Notes: generated by a model from the sequence alone, not told the origin. A DNA stretch of 64,000 bases from Dryococelus australis (GCA_029891345.1 CM056994.1:140948457-141012456), one strand, 5' to 3'. Positions 44,440 through 55,645 are shown, counted from the first letter of the stretch. Numbers and translations are program-made.

Positions 44440-45045
44440 ATTTTCCCTTTTGGATTATATTTCTGGAATGCAGCATTAGTTGATAAAATAATTTATGTGT
44501 AATTTTTATAGTCATTTTCAGATATGTATTAACAATATCTTCTTTTTCTTTTGTTGTGACTGTTACTAAGTCCTTCTGTTAATTTATATTCTTTATCATT
44601 AAAAAAATATTTTATCATCATCTCTCATTACTTCTCTATCTCCAATGTAAAAATCATTCTCATCTCCTCGATAATAAATTGAGTATTAAGTATTATTCTT
44701 TTTGCAAATTTTTTGCCTAAATTTATAGCAGAATCAGGATGTGTAAATTTTTTTATGGTTATGATTTCCTTGTGCTCTTCTAAATTATGTGATTATTGTT
44801 CAGAAAACAATTCTCTTTCAAATGATGTTTCTTGTGGTGTTGGATAATCGAATATTTTTACTGCTACAGCAAATAACTTATTTATTTATATTTTTATTTT
44901 CTTCGCTTACTTGTACTACTTTTTTTACCAATATTTTGTAATTCGTAAATCAGTGGTAGTTCTTTTTTCGTATTTTAGTTCATATCATGTTTCATAATTC
45001 TTTTTATAATATTTGTATTTTTTAATGAGTGATTTAACTCGAGAA
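44440..45045 (-). pseudogene. Polinton-associated conserved unknown protein
   Basis: Minus strand, frame-shifting: a stretch around 44760-44690 (HPDSAINLGKKFAKRIILNT) is followed by ENDFYIGDREVMRDDDKIFF (about 44670-44610). Next come KEYKLTEGL (about 44596) and ENDYKNYT with ILSTNAAFQKYNPKGKINWN (about 44520-44430). The pattern of an acidic IGD...DDKI segment, then YxxTxGL, then a TNA helix matches a family I recall beside Polinton capsid genes but cannot name. Function unknown. Confidence 0.45.
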
Positions 45046-45109
45046 ACGACCTTTAATATATCTTTCAATTATATATAATTGTTTATTATAAATTAGTTAT
45101 AAAAGTATT

Positions 45110-46570
45110 GTGAGTATTGATAGATAAACTTTTCCCCCAACTAATCAAATAGGGGGAATTTAGATTTTTAAAATAATATAATTGAATTTGATGTTCTTAT
45201 AGGAGATGGATTTTCTTTTCCAAATTATGCTTATGTTTATGAACAATATCGCTAACTAAAGAGAGATAAAGATGAAAATGAGGCTAAATATGAAGAAATA
45301 GATAATATTGATGTGTGTTCAAACTTATTTCCCTTTCAATCTTCTAGAGTAGAAATATCAAAACATGCCGATATTATTGAAGCTGTTGATAATCCAGGAA
45401 TAACATCAACAATGATTAATGATTATTTGAGATCACCAAGTGAATTAAATTATTTACAATTTGCTGGTATTGATAATAAATATCGGGAAAAATCTGTTCC
45501 AAGTCATAAAATAAATTAAATAACCCATCCTCTAATATATTTATTTGGTTTTATTCATAATAACAATTAAATCTACTGGAAAGGAGACTGGGAAATTTTT
45601 TTTTTTCGTAATTCGTCTTATAACAATTACTTATTTGTTTATGAAACCAAAAATAACAGATGGTGCTATTCAGAAAAGCTATGCCGATTCAGGTAAATTG
45701 TAATTCAAAGATTAGAAATCATGTGGCCTATATCAATACGAATCTAACACAACAATTAAAGAAGGTTTAAAAAACCCCAAAAACACCTATTAGTTTTGAT
45801 TATTGGCAATTTTTAGAAAAAGAAGTTCCAACTGGAACAACTATTTTTAATTTTGATATGAAAATTCATTTATATAATTAACAATTTTACATGCCCGTTT
45901 TTAATTGTTATGTTACAAACTGATATAAGAAACCGTTTTGAACAGTATGTACACACTTATAATATTTGGTCGCTGTATTATAAGAATAATTTATGTTAAA
46001 AACTGAAAAAATTAAATTTTTCCAAAAGAAAATTGGAATCTAGATATAGAAAATTGTCTTTGTGATAAAGTGTTATTCGCTTAAATCAATTTTAGAAATT
46101 CTAAAACAACACTAGATAATATACATAGAAATAATGAACTTTAATATAAACCAACCGTAAACACTCAAGGTGATATCAATTATTATTCATTTTGGGTGTG
46201 AAGACCATTATATGTTATTGATTGTTTATATAGAACAACTACTGTGGTTAAAGAAAAAAAACAAACATAAAAATTAATGTATATTTTAATAAGGCTATTG
46301 AAACGGGAACAATTTGTAATGTTGTTATAATTAGTCAAAGAAAATTAACTTGTGAATATTTGAAAGAAACAATTACTGGAGATACATATAATTTTAATAT
46401 CAATGCTGGAAGAATCAACAAAAACTTTTAAGACGGTAGTTATATGGTTACATCTTTTAGAACTTTTAAAAATTTTAAGATGTTTTGTTCATTTTTTAAA
46501 ACTTTTCAAATTTTAAATGTATAGTTTTATTTGTTTTAATAAATTTCTTCCTTTTTAAATGAACAATAAA
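45110..46570 (+). pseudogene. mcp: Polinton major capsid protein (double jelly-roll)
   Basis: The first half is best kept: DVLIGDGFSFPNYAYVYEQY (about 45200), then the open frame 45313-45519 with CSNLFPFQSSRVEISKHADI and EAVDNPGITSTMINDYLRS. NPGITSTM is the recognisable phrase after the first jelly-roll strands. Further pieces are ISFDYWQFLEKEVPTGTTIF (about 45800) and ETGTICNVVIISQRKL (about 46300), consistent with the second jelly roll. This would be the main shell protein. Many stops and frameshifts. Confidence 0.65.
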
Positions 46571-46910
46571 GTCGCCTTTGTTGTCTTGCAGCCTGAGCAA
46601 CATTTTAAAAGGTAGTAGTGGTTGAATTACGCCTTCCTATATATTAGATTATGCATCTGACGAAATAAGAGAATTAATTTACAAATTTCATTCAAATTTA
46701 CAAATCTGACAACTGCCAGTCTTACAAAACAATGACGATAAATATGAACTTCGAGAAATAGCTGAAAATATAGAGCATATAGAAGAACTTGTAAAAAATT
46801 ATTAGAGCTTCAAATATAATCAATATTGAATAATAACATTATATTACATTAGATTTTTAGCTTTTACTTTATTCTGGCTTATATTTACTTATATTTGCGT
46901 GATATGTTGC
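46571..46910 (+). other. AT-rich end of Polinton core
   Basis: A short frame at about 46636-46800 reads YILDYASDEIRELIYKF and, after one stop, YELREIAENIEHIEEL. It looks helical and acidic, but I cannot assign it. It could be the last small gene before the right TIR. Nothing else seen. Confidence 0.35.
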
Positions 46911-48165
46911 GTTCACTATTCGTGAGGATGGCAAAAAATCATATGTGAAAAAAACAATGTTTTGGGAGGTTTTTTTACCCATTCTTGACGATTTTTTTGT
47001 AATTTTTTTTGCAGTTTTGAGTCATATTTAGACAGTTTTGAGAATTTTATTGCTGAAAAATTTGAGGAAAAAGGCTTAAAATTACTGGAAAATAGCTCTT
47101 AAATTAAGGAAAAGCGATGAAATATCGTGAATTTTAGGGCGTAAATAGAGATGTCCTGAAAACACCCATATACTACTGGCAGTCTGTAATGTGTTATGCT
47201 TGATGACTTTTATGCATTGTTTCTCGAGTTTTTGTTTTCAAGGTCATTCGCGATCATGGGGTCAGGCCGAATTAGTCTGCATATTATATGGTGGTAGTAG
47301 TTTGTAATGCCATATGCTTGTTGACTTCTATGTATTTTTCTCGATTTTTATTTCAAGGTCATAGAAGGTCACGGAGTCTAGGTTACAGGTCAAAGTTCAA
47401 TTGCTAATGGGCATTGGCTTCCAAGATGGCAGATAAGTTACGTATACCAAGTTGGCAGTCGCCTACCAAGACGGCTGACTGGGTATGTGCGTGAGTGTGG
47501 AAGCCAACAGACATATTTAATTGGCAAGGGGAGGTGGAGAAAACTCAGAAAATGAAATTTTTTTTAAAAATTTGTAACAATTTTAAGAAAATTTTAATAA
47601 TAAATTATTTGTAAATTTTTTATAATTCTTTAAAACAAAATTTGGTGTATTTATTAAATTATTTTATTTATTTTTTAGTAATTATTTTATAATTTCTAAT
47701 AATAATTTTTTGCGGATATTAACGATTTTTTTTTTTTTTTAATTTTCATCGTCAAAGATTAGGTCAAAGTTCATGGATCAAGGTCAAAAGTCAATATGGA
47801 TGCATGATGGTTGCCAACCAAGATAGCTGATGGTTTGGTCTAAGTGATCATGGATCCCTCGTATTGATTTGGCATACCCTATTCTTATAAAACCAATATG
47901 GCCACCACTGCTCTGTCGGTCCTAAGGATCCCTTAAATTACTTCAGTTGACCAAAAACTAGAATTCATGGGCTTCCTACTGCACTTGATGGGGCTTCTAC
48001 TATTTTCTGTGGGTTCTAAATTTTTTAAGGGGAAAAAAGGAATTTTTTGAGGGAAAGGAAGGGAAATTTCGATGGAAAATATGGCGGCAGGCGTGGACGT
48101 AACAACATAGTGGCTGGCCGCTCCGTCTCCGACGCCCCACGCCTTGGACAAAAAAAATACAAAAT
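46911..48165 (-). repeat. Polinton right TIR
   Basis: An inverted copy of the two left-TIR parts, uninterrupted. Inner edge: GTTCACTATTCGTGAGGATG. Outer edge: CGACGCCCCACGCCTTGG. Within it, two tandem subrepeats (about 47180-47270 and 47280-47390) share TTTCTCGA...TTCAAGGTCAT and AGT[CT]TGTAATG. It has no coding content. Confidence 0.9.
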
Positions 48166-48170
48166 CGTAC

Positions 48171-48586
48171 TATAGCTATTCACGTAAATGAGAACTTTTG
48201 AAAGCCCTGCCTAAGATCTACTTGTATGCCCGTTGTGTATTCTCCCGTCTTAAGTAAATTAACATGCTAGGCCTCATCACTTAATTCATGAGTCGTTCAA
48301 GCGAAACTGTAAAATTATTTCAAAAGTAAACATTAAATATATTTGCTCATTTTTACGCTTCGATGGACTAAAAAAACTCTAAGCGAAAGACAATTTAAGA
48401 TACAAGAAAAAGGTTACCTAACATTTTTTATAGTGATTTAAAATATGGAATTACTTTCCTTCAATCGTTACCAACACTACGGGGCGCATGTCACTCAGTG
48501 CGCCCGTTAAAATATATGTAGATAGGAGTAGTGACTTTTTCTAAGGTTGATTTCAAAAGTCCTCATTTTATCGTGAACAGCCTTTA
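48171..48586. mobile_element. MITE related to that at 16948, abutting the Polinton
   Basis: The left end, TATAGCTATTCACGTAAATG then AGAACTTTTGAAA, is mirrored by the right end, CTTTTGAAATC... read inwards from AAGGCTGTTCACGATAAAAT. The same GCTRTTCACG start is present in the MITE at 16948-17189. It is longer (about 416 bp), with an unrelated or diverged middle. It begins within a few bases of the last recognisable Polinton TIR base. Confidence 0.65.
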
Positions 48587-48589
48587 CTC

Positions 48590-49930
48590 GCTTCTCTCAT
48601 GGCATCCAGTGTCCATTGCTATGTGACTAGTTAAGAGTTCACCACAGATAAAAATCTAGCGCGATTAATTCGTGGTGATCTAGGTGCGTACTCAACATTT
48701 CCTCATCAACTTATCTACATCTCAACAAATGTTTAATCCAGGAGCAACTGTAGGCCTCCATTATAATTTGATTGTGCACCGGCCAGCCAGGAAAAGTAAT
48801 CGTCATCTGGCTAGAAATGGTCAACAACTGCCAAATATTTTACTACAACATGTTACGACAATTTTCACAGATTACTACTCTGTGAAAGAAAAATGGATCC
48901 ACCAGGCCTCTGGCATATATACAACAACACTTTGTTGACTGATGAAGATTAAGTGCTTTCTCCACTACAATGTGGGAAATTTGATTGGTTTATTACACAA
49001 AATGGTGATGGAAGACAGCTACATTAAAATTAAAGTTTCGTCGTGGGACCAAACAATCACGTCAGTAAAATTTTAGTTGTCACTGAACACATTCACAACC
49101 TATTCACAAAATCTTACACAACTATCATGGTAGTATATATTCATAAAATGAAGTAACGGGGAATTTTCAGGCTTTCAATGTAATTGCTTCAAAATGCGAT
49201 GAAATCTTGAATTACTGACACCTGACTCACACGGAACTGGCCACATAATCATCGACTTCCTAGGTAACATGTTAATTTGTGTAACGTAGCCCTAACAATT
49301 CTTTCGTCTCATGTAGTTCTCGCTGTGCCTTACTGTATTTTCTTCACATCACCCAAGCTACCGTCCCTCTAAAACTTATCATATATCCGTGCCAAAATTA
49401 CACGTGATGGTGGTGCAGTTCGAATTCTACCCTACATCGTCCCTGAATTTCGATTATGTTCTCCCATTTCTAATAGCACTATAAAATCCACTTTGATAAC
49501 TGAAAAGGAAACATCTACACTTCCTTAATTTCCTCTAGGTTGAAGTGCTGCAGCTCGTGGCTTTAAAATGAGATAGTAATAGTAGAATGCTACACGCGCT
49601 TGCAAACGCGCACCTTAGCCATTATAGTGCCAAATACACGCAGTCTTATAGACTGCCTTTAATGGTTTCATTGTTAATAACGTACATAATGTGTAAACAT
49701 GAAACTGGGGCACCTGGTTTGTGGGATTGAATTTTCAAGGAAAACCCAGCGTTGCTTTGATGTAAAAAAGTTAACGTTTACATTATGGTTACTCCTGAAG
49801 CCTTTCAAATTAAATAGTTGTATTGCCGCCATGTACAAATTGTGCATATAGTCGAACAGTTGCCGGGAGAAAAAAGAACTAACAGGAATTTGTGGATTGG
49901 ATAACTACGCCGTTAGGTCATTAGTATAAA
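48590..49930. other. Intergenic stretch, nothing assigned
   Basis: A short phrase near 48617 (CCATTGCTATGTGACTAG) resembles the interior of the first MITE (CATTGCCATGTGACTAAT, about 17046), so MITE sequence may extend here. ORFs such as 48684-48938 show no motif. Confidence 0.4.
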
Positions 49931-49936
49931 ATTCTC

Positions 49937-50164
49937 GTGAAATTAACTCATGACAACACGTACGTGTCAGTAGTGTCAGTGCCATGTCGTGTAGAGCTAC
50001 CTAAAGTGCCTACGTTTATAGCTAATATTACATTAATTAACACAAGAAGTATTGTGAAAGACATACACAGCTTGGATGCTAATTCTTTTCTGCTCGCAAA
50101 GAAAACACCTGGTCAGTATCGTCTTATATGTGATTATCGGAAGGTGGAGGGTCACATTTTTTAG
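49937..50164 (+). pseudogene. Possible reverse transcriptase fragment
   Basis: The 75-codon frame ends LLAKKTPGQYRLICDYRKVE. This recalls the K-x-G-x-x-R-x-x-x-D-Y-R-x-x-N segment that opens the palm of LTR-type RTs. There is only this one motif and no neighbouring RT motifs follow, so the match could be chance. Confidence 0.3.
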
Positions 50165-50459
50165 AGACCAATATTCCAAGCTTATGACTAAGAATTTGAT
50201 TAAGTCTAAATACTTTACAACGTAATATATAAATTCCGCTATTTTTCACTGAGGAATTATCCTCCATGCCAGAGCAAGTTTAGCATTTATACCCCATGAA
50301 GCATATATCAACCGACGCATATTTATACGGGCGTGAATTACTGCCCACAGTTAATGTCCAAATTATTATTCCAGGCCCTAACTGCGAGAGGTGATTTCTT
50401 ATGAAAAATAATTCGAAAATATATAGGACATGATATACCTAAACCCAAATATTTAAGGA

Positions 50460-50829
50460 TTAATAAACATGCGAAAATTGGGTTTCGAAAACGTATTTCC
50501 GCTGAATCCCTTGTACTTTCTGGCAGCGGCAGGCATGGTAGTGATTTACACACACAACGTCATACATAGTTAAATGGGGCACGCTCATTTGGCGCGCTAC
50601 GTAGAGTGTAGGCCTACTATTGGAGGGGATGTCATTGATGTGCTGACGTATCACTTCCTCATGCCGAACAGTGCACACAGGCCGAGCACAGCCAGCATTA
50701 CGCATGTGTTTCTGAAACATGGTAAGCATAAGTCACCTTTTTACTGTGGACTTAGGAGGCGTTCTACAAGGCATTCGGCAAAAATACGTTTTCAAATCCC
50801 AATGTTCATAGGCTCACATCTCCTTTAAT
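50460..50829 (-). pseudogene. Mariner-like transposase N-terminal fragment
   Basis: The minus ORF 50460-50729 reads RHEEVIRQHINDIPSNSRPT, then LYVARQMSVPHLTMYDVV, then HACRCQKVQGIQRKYVF. The pattern (E..i...i...P..S.R.iA..m.vs..T) is the helix-turn-helix DNA-binding region of the same transposase family as that at 51620-52681. It lies outside the TIRs of that element, so it is a separate fragment. The plus ORF 50574-50828 is a shadow. Confidence 0.55.
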
Positions 50830-50927
50830 ATTCCGTTTACGTATATGGTGTTCTGTATATTTTTGACTTTATGATTCGTAAGGAATCACCTCCCACAGTT
50901 TGGGTGTTTAATTTCATAACAGCGTTT

Positions 50928-51010
50928 ATAGAGAGTAGTCCACTTAATGTGGACACATCCAACGTTTCTGGAACGGTTACATACAACGAAATGAGGTTTT
51001 CGGTATATGA
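50928..51010 (+). repeat. Left TIR of the mariner-like element
   Basis: The reverse complement aligns to 53078-53160 with roughly one mismatch in four by eye. Shared blocks: CGAAAACC[AT]CATTTCGTT, GTTCC[GA]GAAA and GTGTCC. Confidence 0.8.
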
Positions 51011-51619
51011 AATTACATATGGGGCAAGTAATTTGTCCAAAAGTGACTACTCGTAACACATGTATGGACAGAAATAATTAAACGACTTATGATATTTCTC
51101 CTGGCAAAATACATTTATTTCAACGGCATCTGAAAGAACGTGCAAAGAGAAATTCAGTGATATAGCATATGCTATGGAAAGTAACACAGGAACGCCAAGA
51201 AAAAATTGTACTGATAAATGTTAAGTGGGCCATTAGCATGCGGCAGTGGACCTGTACTGAGAGCTGGAAGCAAGCCGCACGCCCCGTGGCTCATCGTGTC
51301 ACGGGGCATACGACTTGTGTAACGTTCTTTATAGCAGTGTAGCGCTTACCTTAATGGGGCAAGGGGCATGCTATGCGATATTGGACAAAGGAGAGCACCG
51401 CAGTGGAGGGAAGGCGGGCAATTTGAATACAACTCTGATATCAATACTTTACTCAAATGCCAACGTAATTCAGGAGATTTGTTACCTAGTCATTAACTGG
51501 ACTGAGTAATGAGTGCTTACAGATTCAGAGCATAAATAGAACAAACTAACGAAAGGAGAAATGCAAATGTATCCGCATGCATTGTAAAAAAAGAGCAAGT
51601 TATGTTTGAAATGCTTCAC

Positions 51620-52681
51620 ATTACGTATATTCACAACATGTGCTCGATGTGTTTTCCATCGACATCAATACACATCTGTATATGCACATTTAGCGAGCGG
51701 TGAGCGGCCTGAAGTTTTTTCTGGTGTAATGTCTCTGCAAGCTACCACAATGCGTTCCTACATTTCTTCTGACATCATAGAAGAAATGTCGTACAGATAA
51801 ATTTCAGGGTTCCCCCCAGGAAAAAATCGAGAGTAGTGAGGTCAGGGAGCGAGCTGGCCATCTTATACCACCACCATGCCCTAATCACCATTTTGGAAAC
51901 GTTTCATTTAACACTTGCCTCGCCACCAAAGCAAAATGCGCAGGACAACTATCATGCTGAAATCACATATTACAGTGTATGTCGAGCGGATTGTCGTCCA
52001 GAATTGTTGGTAAGGTCTCTCTAAGGAAATGGCCGTACTTTCAACCGATCATTGTCCCTTGATGAAATATGGTCCTACGACGTTGTCTTCAAAAATCTCA
52101 CACCACACGTTCACATTTCACTGTCGCTAGTGCTTCACGTGCCGGACCGAACACGGATTCTCCGTCGCCCAATAATGCTTACTTCGCAACGGTACTGGCC
52201 CATGGTTTGCGAAGGTCGCTTAATCGAAAAACAGTATGTTCTCGGACAAATGCTGTCATCCCTTACAGACATCAAACCAAACTTACGAAACTGAACACGC
52301 TGCTGAAAAAAAAATAAAACCCCTTCATGGAATGCTTGATAAAAAGCCACGTGATATGGATGGAAATTCTCTTAGCGCAGTATCCGTAACACACTTGTTT
52401 ACTTATTGCTACGAACCTGGAAAGTTCTCGCCTACCCATGCGGGAGTTTGCATTGGCTTATGCTAACACATTATGTTAATGCGTCTCGCCCGCAACAGTC
52501 CTTTGTCGCACTTGTGTTGTGGAATTTCAATCACCTCGTGAAAGAGACATGTGCAAATTCTTTGCATCGTTTGCTTTGAGATGGGCGTCCGATTATGATA
52601 ACTTTCACTATACATTTGGGCGTCTTGTTTAGCATCTCTGCCACACTCACCATAAATAAGTAGAGTCCTGTTTTCCCTCAT
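51620..52681 (-). pseudogene. Mariner-like transposase (decayed)
   Basis: Minus strand. The N-terminus at 52681-52463 reads LLIYGECGRDAKQDAQMYSE, a helix typical of this insect transposase family. A middle part (52350-52135) has AFHEGVLFFFQQRVQFRKFG. After frameshifts, VNVWCEIFEDNVVGPYFIKG (about 52115) is followed by FQHDSCPAHFALVARQVLNE (about 51968), which keeps the central catalytic Asp. RWPARS (about 51866) follows, and the third catalytic residue region is blurred. At least five breaks. It cut and pasted the element at TA sites when intact. The plus ORFs 51836-52466 are shadows. Confidence 0.8.
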
Positions 52682-53077
52682 TCGTAAACGTCAATGCGTA
52701 CACACACCTACAAACTGCTATACCACTTACCATAACAGATGACGGGGACTGGTGCTGTGTTACTATTAGGAAGCGGTCCCATCAGGTTGAGTCCCGGCGC
52801 GTGTTGCTTCCTTACAGCTGTCAGTACAGGTCCACTGCCCCATGCTACAAGTAAACCTAACTTTGTCATAGTTGCACATTATCTCTCGGCGTTTCTGTGT
52901 TACTTTCCATTTCATATGTTATATCACTTAATTCCTCTTTGCACGTACTTTCAGATGCTGCTGAAATAAATGTATGTTTCCAAGGAAAAAATTGTATGTA
53001 GTTTAATTATATCTGTACCCATATATGAGTTGCGAACAGTCACTTTGCATCAAATTTATGGCTTCCATACGTAATTC

Positions 53078-53160
53078 CATAAGGCGAAAACCACATTTCG
53101 TTACCTGCAACTGTTCCGGAAATTTTGGGGGTGTCCTCGTTATGCGAATCATCCTGTACA
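53078..53160 (-). repeat. Right TIR of the mariner-like element
   Basis: Inverted partner of 50928-51010, ending GCGAATCATCCTGTA. The GAATCAYCCTGTA ending is one I recall from insect mariner-like elements. Confidence 0.8.
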
Positions 53161-53434
53161 CCTTCGAGTAGCACAATGAACATAAACGAAAAGGATGAGA
53201 GTAATTAAGAGAAGCTGGGTTAAGGGTAAATCCCGATAATAATTATTGGGATCAACAGCATATTTTGAAATTTGAGTTCGTTACTTCTAAAAGTAATTTA
53301 AAAACCAAACCTGAGAAAAATAGGGTAATTGAACATTTCCCAGCTCCTAAAATATAAGGGGTGTGAGAGGTTTACAAGTATGTTTATATTTTATAGTAAA
53401 TTCATGCTAATTTTTCACATATAACCGAACCCTA

Positions 53435-53950
53435 AATACACTATCTACCAAAATGTAATTGGGCACCCGTGGAGATAGGTAATTCAGTACGTCAGTTGAG
53501 TTGCGTTTCACGGCCTTCGGCGTAGGACCGCTGGTGTTTTTTCCGTGGCGGCATGAACACAGAGGCCTATTGTAACATTCTGGATATTTAAATTCTCCCA
53601 ACCTTGTGGCGTTTTTACGGAATGGACACGTGTTACTTCCGGGATGACAATGCCAGGTGCCATGTTTCAAGGGCTACTATGCAGTGGTACGCCGACAACA
53701 ATGTTCGCCGATTGGACTGGCCCGCCCAGAGCCCCGGCCTCAACCCTATAGAACATCTCTGGGACGAATTCGGTCGCCGAGTGAGGGCTCTTCAGTCGCG
53801 GCCAAAATCCATTTCTCAACTCATGGAATAGTTGCGAGAGGAATGGCGTCGAATCCCCATGGATATCCTGCAAACACTCGTAGAGAGCATGCCAGACAGG
53901 CTGACTGCTGTTATAGCCGCAAGAGGTGGCCCTACGAGATTCTAAAGGGG
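53435..53950 (+). pseudogene. Tc1-type transposase, C-terminal fragment
   Basis: The left margin, CTATCTACCAAAATGTAATT followed by GGGCACCC, looks like a Tc1 terminal repeat. A frame-shifted lead-in (ELRFTAFGVGPLVFF, about 53495) joins WRFYGMDTCYFRDDNARCHV (53607-53666; second catalytic Asp). Then come RRLDWPAQSPGLNPIEHLWD (about 53706; third residue region, Glu kept) and the C-terminal helix to PTRF (53943). About the first two thirds of the transposase, with the DNA-binding domains and first Asp, is missing. The frame 53604-53831 has one stop (TAG, 53829). Confidence 0.85.
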
Positions 53951-54400
53951 TGACGACCAGGGTCAAAAGAAAGCATTTCGGACTTAACGGCAAATTGATA
54001 AACATTCCAGTTTTGCCGCTGCTAAATATCTGAAAGAAATATTATTTGCAATGTTAGAAAATATTAATTGCTTTAGAATCTGTGTGAAGTAACGAGTAAA
54101 TTGGATATTTTGTTCCCGTAGTCTATGTCGGTAAATTACTGCAAAATTCTGATAAATTAAACTACATAAAATGAAAAAAAAAAAATGATTACATCTGATG
54201 TGTGGAGTACTTTTAAGGTTATTTAAAATAGATTACGCACCATTCGAGTTATGTACTGACAATGAGAACTGAGCTAGCTCTAGCGGTCCAACAGACCTGA
54301 TAGTCGCGTAACACATAGACTAGTGTGGTTAACAATTTTTAAATTCGAAATATATCACGGAAAGTGAAATTTGAAGTAGAAGAGAAACTGCCACTTTGGC
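53951..54400. other. Intergenic stretch, nothing assigned
   Basis: No matching Tc1 right terminal repeat was found. AT-rich without ORFs of note. Confidence 0.4.
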
Positions 54401-54404
54401 ACAA

Positions 54405-55440
54405 TCAGACCTCGGACCGGAGCCGGCTGGCTGCGCCGTTGGAGTTTCCCTTTTTCGCTCAAAATTTTTCCCCTCAAAATCGACTAAATTTTCATACAAA
54501 ATTCCCTTTAACCCTAAACATTTTCCTTTTGTCCGTAAAAGAATCTCATTTCTCCGAGAGCAGAAGACTGGAATTCGTGACTCCGGAGAGGTGGAGTTGT
54601 GACTAGGTACCAAGAGAGCAGGACCTAGGACTCAGGACTCTTGACCCTTGACTCTTGACATTTGACGCCATAAATCCCGATATTTCAAAAATTTCCCAAA
54701 ATCACTTAAAAATATCCATATATGTATCAAAAAAATTATGACAAATGATTTATTTAAAAAAAATTATTTAGAAATTATGAAAAAGGTATTATGAAAATAT
54801 TTTAAAAATTGTTTTAAAAAATTACGAAAAACGTATTAAAATATTTTAAAAATTATTTTTTTATTTAAAAATTATTAAAATTTATTATTTTTAATTTGCA
54901 GTCCACAGAGGCCTTTTCTTTAACAAATCCCATTTTTCCTTAAAAAAATTTCCTATTTTCTTTACAGTTTCCATTTTCATTTAAAATATCCTTTTTCCCT
55001 TCAATTATTACAGAAATCGCAAAACACACATAAAAGTCAATTATCATATTACATTACTGACTACTACCACCATATTGGATGCAGGTGAGCTTGTTTCAAT
55101 GACCTTGAAAACAAATTTTAAAAATTTTTTCATAGTCAGCAAGTACATTATTTTTCTGACTACTACCACAATATCGGATGCAAGAATCCTTGACCTTGAC
55201 TCCATGAACTTGAATGACCTTGAAAATTTCTCGGGTAAAAAAGTCAACAAGTATATAACTTTACCGACTACTATGATCATATTGGAGGAAGGTGACACTG
55301 ACTTTGAACTCATGACCTTGATTGATATGAATCACAGAAATTCACAAAATATTCTAAAACTTCCAAAAATTTATAAAAATGTTAAAAACATACCAAAAAT
55401 ATTACTGTACATTAATTATTAAAAATCACTCAAAAATTTA
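54405..55440 (+). repeat. Second copy of the Polinton TIR family
   Basis: It starts with TCGGACCGGAGCCGGCTGGC and a CTTTTTCGCTCAAAATTTTT-type stretch, mirroring the outer left TIR (CGTCGGAGCTGGAGCCGGCC, CACTTTTCCCTCAACATTTC). It continues to three tandem subrepeats at about 55025-55320, each with ACTACTACCA[CT]..ATATTGGA and TGAC[CT]TTGA. The surrounding DNA holds no Polinton core, so this is a solo or truncated end. Confidence 0.65.
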
Positions 55441-55574
55441 TTATAAAAAGCTTACAATTCCAGAGGTCCCACCTCACCTGTTCTCATTCTGCAATCTCGG
55501 TTTTTTTCGTCCATCAGACTTTGAATCAATCATAATACGCTAATACACACCGAACAGCCAATCACCGATTTTCT

Positions 55575-55645
55575 ACATTATTGCAGCTGACCAATCGCGT
55601 AAAGTCACTGAGATATCCCGCGTGGGAGTCAGTCTTGAACTACAA
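55575..55645 (+). repeat. Copy of a recurring 65-bp motif
   Basis: ATTGCAGCTGACCAATCGCG ... CACTGAGATATC-CCGCGTGGGAGTCAGTCT. It is related to 57135-57200 (direct), 21575-21650 (direct) and 22165-22240 (inverted). Confidence 0.7.

Larger units (their letters stand above)
19090..48165. mobile_element. Decayed Polinton/Maverick with nested insertions
   Basis: The element is bounded by inverted copies of one sequence: GGCGTGGGACGTCGGAGCTG at about 19106, and its inverted relative ending CGACGCCCCACGCCTTGG at about 48130-48147. The inverted match can be followed inwards for about 1.25 kb on the right (46911-48165). On the left it runs through 19090-20050 and resumes at 23855-24143. The core encodes the Polinton gene set: PolB, penton-like, ATPase, integrase, protease, pX-like and MCP. 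Removing the left foldback and element B leaves about 15.6 kb. I found no clear 6-bp target duplication. All genes are broken. Confidence 0.85.
50928..53160 (-). mobile_element. Mariner-like DNA transposon, ~2.2 kb
   Basis: The inverted termini are clear. The right end (53078-53160) reads inwards to outwards CGAAAACCACATTTCGTTAC ... GTGTCCTCGTTATGCGAATC, then ATCCTGTA. The left end (50928-51010) is its diverged inverted copy (ACGAAATGAGGTTTTCGG; outer GAGAGTAGTCCACTTAATGT). TA dinucleotides sit at the outer edges. Between them lies one decayed transposase on the minus strand. Confidence 0.8.
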
